The notes under the pieces are model-generated. The model had not been told where the DNA came from and searched no databases. It was given only the letters and a program-made list of their open reading frames with translations. A program made the translations under genes and the position numbers. Below are positions 6,357 through 10,192 of a stretch of DNA of 10,192 nucleotides, in pieces (the stretch's first letter is position 1; the number at the start of each line of letters is the position of its first letter). The stretch spans positions 1-10,192 of the forward strand of contig CAYONQ010000087.1 of NCBI GenBank assembly GCA_964405375.1. Reading direction: 5' to 3'. This DNA is from CAYONQ01 sp964405375. GTDB taxonomy: Bacteria; Planctomycetota; Phycisphaerae; Sedimentisphaerales; Anaerobacaceae.

Positions 6357-7961
6357 TCAATGTTTTCTCCAGATAAACACTGATTCATAAAAATTGCCGG
6401 CACGTCTGCCTGTTCGCCGGTTAACATGGCGTTTGACAATTGCCTCCACGTCAACGCCGAGATGGTTTACTATTTCACCATATAAATTAGCTTGGTCATT
6501 TGCAACTACAATGAGGTATCCTCTGGATGGCATTGCGTCTAACACCTGCCGGAAAACCAGAACTATATCCTGACTGTATTGCCTCTTTGCTTCATCACTT
6601 TTTCCTTTAGAGGCTGGTCCTATCTCATTGTGGCAATTTTTCTTCAACCCTAGTAGATGATAACTGTAAGCGTGTTGATCGTGGTAGTCAATTAGGCCAA
6701 CATAAGGTGGACTCGTAATAACTCCATCTATGGGTGGAATTTTCATTCTACGGCTATCACCATGATAAAGTTTCACCGAAGCGCTTGTGCGCAAACGGGC
6801 AAATTCCTCAATTCGCCTTAACGTATCTAGGCTATAGCGGTGCAAGAATTTGAAGGCTTCCTTAGTAGGTGAACACATCCTAGAGTGTTTGTAACACCAG
6901 TAGGATTTTTTTTGTGGGCGCTTAGGAAAATCTAAGTCGAAGTGAGTAGTAAGCCGTGCGGAACGCGCCGAGCGCGAAAGTATAACTTTTAATAGATCAC
7001 GGTTATCATATTCGCCATTCTCGATAAAGTAACGATAAGTTAGTAATTCTCGTAAAGCCTGAGGAGCAAACCATTCTTTAAGATATTGATTATCTGTATC
7101 ACGAGGACGCTCCTTTAGTGCTTTGGGCAACTCGTCGGCAAAAAGACTTTGATGTCTTTTATAGGTCTGGGTTGCTAATTGAACCCTTTTTAAGATATCC
7201 AAAACGTCCTTGCGAGTTTTTGTCAAATCATATTTAGCTGTTTTCACGCGAGCGAGAAGAATATTAAAAGCTGACACATCATAACCTATTGAGTTTATCC
7301 CAAGTTCATTTGCTTGAACTGATGTGGTGCCTGAACCGACAAAAGGATCTAGAACTGTTTGCCCTGGAGCAAAAAATTTCCGCAGAAATACCTCAACTAG
7401 CTGGGGAACATATTTCCCAAGATATGAATGTAGTCGATGAACGTGTTTTGTCCTCTCCCTTTCAGGTAGATCTTTCTCACGCCAATTTAGATTCAAATTT
7501 TCTAGTGGTGTATCAGGCGTGACCTCACTGCCCATAGTTGGCTTATGAGCAGTTCCATATATCCCAATACTGCTTTCTTCGCGAGTTTCCTTCTTGTCTT
7601 CGCTTATTTCTATTAATTGTTGTTTCGAAGTTAGTGTCCCGTGGTTGTTATCAGGAATGATCTCGTATGTGGTCTCATTAATCCGGTTAATCTTTACTCT
7701 ATCATCTGGGCGGAGCTTATGATACCGCACAAACTTTTTTACCCAAGCTCTTCGCCTGAAAATCTTTTTGTCTTTTGGGATATCAGTATGTATCGTTGTT
7801 TCCAAGCCATAAATCCTCAGGGTAACAGGTTTACCAGTGCCCTTTTTGGCTGAAGTCTCACCAAATGAATCTTCTGGGAAAAAATTCTCACCGCAGCGAC
7901 TAAGGTATAAATTGCCGTATTTATGGGCTGCTGGTGTTAGTTGGATTGTGCGTGATTCCAT
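6357..7961 (-). CDS. N4-cytosine/N6-adenine DNA methyltransferase with an N-terminal extra domain
   Basis: A 534-residue protein, the protective partner of the downstream endonuclease. The S-adenosylmethionine site is motif I DPFVGSG (205-211), preceded by a motif X-like HSYLGKYVPQLVEVFLRKF (178-196) and followed by GYDVS (226-230). The catalytic motif IV is TSPPY (416-420). More than 200 residues between I and IV, including a Cys/His/Arg-rich stretch around 350-365, leave room for target recognition, so the order is X-I-TRD-IV (alpha-like). TSPPY is most usual in N4-cytosine enzymes, but N6-adenine cannot be excluded. Residues 1-104 form a separate module (FFPEDSFG, TLRIYG, FRRRAWVKKF, LRPDDRVKINR) that looks like a small beta-barrel DNA-binding domain of B3/AbrB type (inference), joined by a charged linker (105-150). 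AAGGAGA (about 7973-7979) lies 11 bases before the ATG. It is the first gene of the operon. Confidence 0.88.
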   Translation of the reverse strand: MESRTIQLTPAAHKYGNLYLSRCGENFFPEDSFGETSAKKGTGKPVTLRIYGLETTIHTDIPKDKKIFRRRAWVKKFVRYHKLRPDDRVKINRINETTYEIIPDNNHGTLTSKQQLIEISEDKKETREESSIGIYGTAHKPTMGSEVTPDTPLENLNLNWREKDLPERERTKHVHRLHSYLGKYVPQLVEVFLRKFFAPGQTVLDPFVGSGTTSVQANELGINSIGYDVSAFNILLARVKTAKYDLTKTRKDVLDILKRVQLATQTYKRHQSLFADELPKALKERPRDTDNQYLKEWFAPQALRELLTYRYFIENGEYDNRDLLKVILSRSARSARLTTHFDLDFPKRPQKKSYWCYKHSRMCSPTKEAFKFLHRYSLDTLRRIEEFARLRTSASVKLYHGDSRRMKIPPIDGVITSPPYVGLIDYHDQHAYSYHLLGLKKNCHNEIGPASKGKSDEAKRQYSQDIVLVFRQVLDAMPSRGYLIVVANDQANLYGEIVNHLGVDVEAIVKRHVNRRTGRRAGNFYESVFIWRKH

Positions 7962-7986
7962 TCGGCATCAGTCTCCTTTCGAAATG

Positions 7987-8001
7987 TGATTATAACAATC
8001 A
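7987..8001. promoter_or_regulatory. Dyad over the -10 box of the restriction-modification promoter
   Basis: TGATT (7987-7991) and AATCA (7997-8001) form a perfect 5-bp inverted repeat with a 5-bp centre that covers the -10 hexamer. Its place would let a bound dimer block RNA polymerase, as in self-limiting restriction-modification operons. No separate controller gene is present, so the candidate binder is the methyltransferase N-terminal domain (inference). Confidence 0.35.
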
Positions 8002-8017
8002 TTTTTGGATTGGGCAA
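7989..8017 (-). promoter_or_regulatory. Sigma70-type promoter of the restriction-modification operon
   Basis: On the minus strand TTGCCC (plus 8012-8017) and a perfect TATAAT (plus 7989-7994) are 17 bases apart, and TG-T directly before the hexamer makes it an extended -10. Transcription would begin near 7982, giving a leader of about 20 bases that holds the Shine-Dalgarno sequence of the methyltransferase. Confidence 0.65.
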
Positions 8018-8100
8018 AGAGATTTGCGCCGAAATTTTTTGGGAAGGACTTGAGCGTTGCTGTGCCGGCGATAAGAATTGCCCCCGTCGCAAGCAACGAG

Positions 8101-8113
8101 GCTAAACATTTTT
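8101..8113 (+). repeat. First copy of a 13-bp spacer repeat
   Basis: GCTAAACATTTTT here recurs exactly at 8483-8495. Both copies are followed by an ATTGC-containing sequence (GTATTGCG here, AGATTGCCGCG there). This copy looks like a truncated version of the fuller element at 8481-8521. Confidence 0.6.
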
Positions 8114-8190
8114 GTATTGCGTGAGACATCGGGAGTTCAATCAAAAGCGCGGGCAGGCGGTGGGGGGAAAAGTAGAAGGCCGATGAAATG

Positions 8191-8315
8191 CCCTGATGAG
8201 ATAAAAGTTATGTTCGTTTGAAGCAGTCCAAAGGCGGTTCAGAAGAGAACGTCGAAGGCATCTCGTAATGTAAGTATCTCACCCCGATGAGATAGTAAAA
8301 GACCCCGATGGGATA
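8191..8315 (+). repeat. CCCYGATGAGATA repeats, first cluster
   Basis: CCCTGATGAGATA (8191-8203), CCCCGATGAGATA (8282-8294) and CCCCGATGGGATA (8303-8315) are near copies of one 13-mer; CCGATGAAATG at 8180-8190 is a weaker one. The second and third belong to a 21-bp tandem pair (8282-8302 and 8303-8323) matching at 19 of 21 bases. The second also forms a 7-bp-arm hairpin, TATCTCA-CCCCGA-TGAGATA (8275-8294). Confidence 0.7.
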
Positions 8316-8326
8316 GTAAACGACAC

Positions 8327-8362
8327 ATCCCACAGGGCAGGCACATCTCACGGGGCAGGCAG
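8327..8362 (+). repeat. Degenerate 18-bp tandem pair
   Basis: ATCCCACAGGGCAGGCAC (8327-8344) and ATCTCACGGGGCAGGCAG (8345-8362) match at 15 of 18 bases. GGGCAGG also occurs elsewhere in this spacer (near 8153, 8577 and 8665). Confidence 0.6.
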
Positions 8363-8453
8363 GGTAAACTGTCGCATTTCATCGTGGTAAAGTGGAACAA
8401 GAGAGCAGTTAAGGTAGTTTGCGAGATGGGGGAAAATCCGCATCGAAAGATAC

Positions 8454-8483
8454 CCCCCCAACCACGAAAGACGGGTTGGAGGG
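8454..8483. repeat. CCAACC/GGTTGG hairpin
   Basis: CCAACC (8458-8463) pairs with GGTTGG (8474-8479) around a 10-base loop, and after one mismatch CCC (8454-8456) pairs with GGG (8481-8483). It leads straight into the 8481-8521 element, so both may be one repeat unit. It has no long U-tract and no gene nearby to terminate. Confidence 0.5.
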
Positions 8484-8521
8484 CTAAACATTTTTAGATT
8501 GCCGCGCTGCGCTCGCAATGA
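8481..8521. repeat. Interspersed repeat of the 'LRAQRGNL' type
   Basis: The segment GATTGCCGCGCTGCGCTCGC followed by AATGA is a short inverted repeat (ATTGC...GCAAT) that reads SLRAQRGNL in the reverse frame. This is a sequence commonly seen in intergenic repeats of many bacterial genomes and often mis-annotated as protein. It is preceded by the 13-bp repeat also found at 8101. Confidence 0.6.
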
Positions 8522-8561
8522 CCCCGATGAGATGCCCCGGTGAAGTAGCCCTGATGAGATA
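8522..8561 (+). repeat. CCCYGATGAGATA repeats, second cluster
   Basis: CCCCGATGAGATG (8522-8534), a variant CCCCGGTGAAGTA (8535-8547) and CCCTGATGAGATA (8549-8561) stand nearly head to tail with a 13-14 bp step. They are the same family as the cluster at 8191-8315, about 200 bases away. Confidence 0.65.
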
Positions 8562-8769
8562 GCCAACGAGGCGGAGGGCAGGCGGCCGAAGCGGAGTAAG
8601 TAGAGAACCGAGAGTAGAAAGTAGAAAAAACTGGGTTCTGGATAACGCCAGATAAAGGTGTTCTGGGGCAGGTGAGGGTGGGATTTAGGAAGTGGGGGAG
8701 AAATTGTCTGCGGCGAATGGCTATTTATGTTCTGCGTTTCCTTGTCAACATCATCGCACCGAGGCCCCA

Positions 8770-8806
8770 TTAGAAGTCCATACGGGGTCCGGCACCTTAC
8801 TTCTAA
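8770..8806. repeat. Stem-loop with 8-bp perfect arms
   Basis: TTAGAAGT (8770-8777) and ACTTCTAA (8799-8806) are perfect inverted repeats around a 21-base GC-rich loop. No gene ends here, so a REP-like or transposable-element-derived repeat is more likely than a terminator. From 8807 to 9011 I see only the first 20-bp direct repeat and the ribosome-binding site of the next gene. Confidence 0.5.
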
Positions 8807-8919
8807 CAGGGCAAGCCGAGGAGTAAAAGAGCTGTTTTAGGCGGATTTTGAAAAATAGGTTGTAATAACTACCACCAAGACCAGATGGGCTGTTCTATGG
8901 CCGTAAAGTGGCTATGAGA

Positions 8920-8939
8920 GCTATCCTGTGAGATTCTGC
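8920..8939 (+). repeat. 20-bp direct repeat, left copy
   Basis: GCTATCCTGTGAGATTCTGC here matches the sequence at 9975-9994 at 19 of 20 bases. GGCCGT also precedes both copies (8899-8904 here), at slightly different spacing. It lies 72 bases before the start of the acidic-protein gene. Confidence 0.8.
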
Positions 8940-9011
8940 TTAAGTTTTTGGACTTTTGTTCGATGATAAGATTACAAGGACGTATCCTGGTGCATTTTGA
9001 GGAGCTAACTT

Positions 9012-9950
9012 ATGGAAGTTAATGGAGTAATTTCAGGAATAACCAGTATTAATCAAACCCAAACAGCCCCTCCAACAGAACCATCTGTAGAAGAAGCCTC
9101 TCAGGAGCAACCTCCAAGCAGCGAAATCCCCGAAGCCACCGAACAACAGGACAATGAGTCCACAGAACTCACGGGTGTCATCCGTAATTTGCTTGAGGGT
9201 CATTTCAAAGGCGTCTCTGACGTACGTCTTCGTATCAACCACTTTGAAGCATTGCAGGCCATCGAGCAAGAACAGCTTCAGGGCGTCATCGAGGACAATG
9301 CAGGGCTTCTGGAATCTATCGGGCAAAACTTGACAGAACTTCTCAATTACACTGAAGAGCCGACAGCACCTCAGGAGACCTCTGCAGATATTGCCTCCGC
9401 AAATGTTGAAGAGGCCACAGCTTCTGATGGACTAACGCAAGAGCAGGAAGAGATTGTGGGTGATGCCTCCGAAAAGGTGAATGAACTGCTGAGATTTGAG
9501 AATCAGTCGAAGGATACACTGCTTACACTGGTAACCAATTTGCGGTCGACTCTTACGGGACTGGCCGATTCTCTAAAATCGCCTGTGTCACCAACGATAA
9601 ATGAAATACCAGAAACACCTGCAGTATCGGTTGATGATGGGGGGCCGGAAACCGCTGGCGCTGATGCAACAAACGGAGAAGATGGCGAAGATGAAGCGGA
9701 CACACCACCTGTGGATTCGCCTTCTGCGTTTGAGATTTTTGTGTCGACTTTTATCGAGGAGTTGAATTCTGTCTTCCTGGTAGCGTTGGACGAACTAACC
9801 CAAAGCCTCAGCGAGGTTGAAGTACTTCCCGAATTGTCCGAGCCTAACGGTAATGGCTCAGCTTATGAGAAATTTCTTGCCCTCTACAACGAGTTGTGGG
9901 GCAGTGGTGACTCTAACAACGAATCGCCTGGTTTAGATACCACCATATAA
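9012..9950 (+). CDS. Acidic, cysteine-free protein of unknown function
   Basis: A 312-residue protein I cannot assign. There is no signal peptide or membrane helix. It has no cysteine and one tryptophan, and Asp/Glu greatly outnumber the roughly ten Lys/Arg, so the isoelectric point must be very low. Low-complexity Pro/Glu/Ser/Thr linkers (17-52, 114-142, 190-237, 273-284) separate predicted helical segments: 53-113, which holds the most family-like stretch, GVSDVRLRINHFEALQAIEQ (67-86); 143-190; 237-268, hydrophobic and amphipathic; and 285-297. Such alternation suggests a flexible scaffold, adaptor or export-linked protein, but this is only inference. The start is well supported by GAGGAG at 9000-9005, six bases before the ATG. 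It is monocistronic, and near-identical 20-bp repeats lie 72 bases before and 24 bases after it. The frame is intact with sensible codon use, so it is very likely a real gene. Confidence 0.75.
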   Translation: MEVNGVISGITSINQTQTAPPTEPSVEEASQEQPPSSEIPEATEQQDNESTELTGVIRNLLEGHFKGVSDVRLRINHFEALQAIEQEQLQGVIEDNAGLLESIGQNLTELLNYTEEPTAPQETSADIASANVEEATASDGLTQEQEEIVGDASEKVNELLRFENQSKDTLLTLVTNLRSTLTGLADSLKSPVSPTINEIPETPAVSVDDGGPETAGADATNGEDGEDEADTPPVDSPSAFEIFVSTFIEELNSVFLVALDELTQSLSEVEVLPELSEPNGNGSAYEKFLALYNELWGSGDSNNESPGLDTTI

Positions 9951-9974
9951 ACTTATTTGAAGGCCGTGCGCATC

Positions 9975-9994
9975 GCTATCCTGTGAGGTTCTGC
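9975..9994 (+). repeat. 20-bp direct repeat, right copy
   Basis: GCTATCCTGTGAGGTTCTGC differs from the copy at 8920-8939 at one base and has the same orientation. GGCCGT precedes it at 9962-9967. It sits in the 55-base gap between the convergent acidic-protein and Yip1-like genes. Confidence 0.8.
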
Positions 9995-10005
9995 GGGCCA
10001 GCCGC

Positions 10006-10192
10006 TTACCCTGCAGGGCCACCGAAAATAGAAAACAATAACACAAACAGTACAATTTGAACAATCCAACCGATGGCACAGACCCCTATGGCCCGGAGTG
10101 TACTGCTGTAATCAAGAGCTTGCCTAACTGCAATTATCATTGCAACCAACATCCAAATTGCGGCAATTGGGAAAACAATACTTTGCATCCCT
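10006..10192 (-). CDS. C-terminal end of a Yip1-like membrane protein (partial)
   Basis: The last 62 codons of a reading frame that stays open to the window edge. The ATG at 10188 is followed upstream by another open codon (GGG), so the true start probably lies outside. The visible part has two membrane helices (about FPIAAIWMLVAMIIAV and IGVCAIGWIVQIVLFVLLFSIF) joined by RQALDYSSTLRA, and ends in FGGPAG. This is the look of the last two helices of the Yip1 family: a W in the first, a short polar loop with a Ser-Thr then Ala pattern, and a long final helix. Bacterial Yip1 proteins are inner-membrane proteins of poorly known function. Other small polytopic families could look similar over so short a stretch. 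Confidence 0.6.
   Translation of the reverse strand, partial: GMQSIVFPIAAIWMLVAMIIAVRQALDYSSTLRAIGVCAIGWIVQIVLFVLLFSIFGGPAG

Noticed and set aside
8180..8561. A CRISPR array, suggested by repeated GATGAGATA units
   Set aside because: Repeats are only 13 bp, spacing is irregular (13, 14, 21 and over 70 bp), spacers are not uniform, and no cas gene is present.
8348..8770. A 140-codon minus-strand ORF
   Set aside because: It runs through several short repeats and stem-loops, reads the known spurious phrase SLRAQRGNL, and has no Shine-Dalgarno sequence or protein-like domain pattern. It is a by-product of open repeats.
10009..10018. Perfect palindrome CCCTGCAGGG
   Set aside because: It lies inside the last codons of the Yip1-like gene, is only 10 bp, and can arise by chance.

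Overview
The window looks like a chromosomal piece of an uncultured Gram-negative bacterium, most likely a Planctomycetota member of the Phycisphaerae type. That placement is an inference from gene style: a LolA-like secreted protein, a lipoprotein M48 protease, a membrane-tethered double zinc ribbon, a divergent Gfo/Idh/MocA protein, a Yip1-like membrane protein, and long spacers full of degenerate short repeats. No rRNA, tRNA or other taxonomic marker is present. Coding density is low: about 690 nt (4022-4715) and 1,050 nt (7962-9011) lack a convincing gene.

Layout. (1) 1-2218: possible start of a divergent gene at the left edge, then a secreted LolA-like protein (81-1058) and a predicted lipoprotein M48 metalloprotease (1400-2218), both on +. 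They are separated by a 341-nt spacer ending in a block of palindromes. (2) 2278-4021: a hairpin, then two minus-strand genes, each with its own plausible promoter: a membrane-anchored double zinc-ribbon protein (2433-2855) and a Gfo/Idh/MocA-fold protein that lacks the family's catalytic residues (2951-4021). (3) 4022-4715: a spacer with a G-rich quadruplex motif directly followed by an A-tract repeat of exactly 10 bp period, which is expected to be strongly curved DNA. (4) 4716-7961: a probable defence islet. A zinc-ribbon/DUF4145 protein on + converges with a two-gene type II restriction-modification operon on -, which encodes a TdeIII-like endonuclease and an N4/N6-type DNA methyltransferase with an extra N-terminal domain. 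(5) 7962-9011: a long spacer with the restriction-modification promoter at its left end, several families of short repeats and stem-loops. (6) 9012-10192: a very acidic, cysteine-free protein of unknown function lying between two near-identical 20-bp direct repeats, then the C-terminal end of a Yip1-like membrane protein that runs off the right edge.

How the genes work together. The methyltransferase and endonuclease form one transcription unit with a strong promoter, a short leader, and a ribosome-binding site for the endonuclease that overlaps the methyltransferase stop codon. The methyltransferase is therefore made first, which fits host protection. The DUF4145 protein may be a defence accessory, by position only. 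The envelope genes (LolA-like, M48 protease, zinc ribbon, Yip1-like) are housekeeping or lineage-specific genes with no evident shared pathway. The best leads for new biology are the fused methyltransferase and its promoter dyad, the neighbouring DUF4145 gene, the quadruplex/A-tract element, and the repeat-flanked acidic protein.
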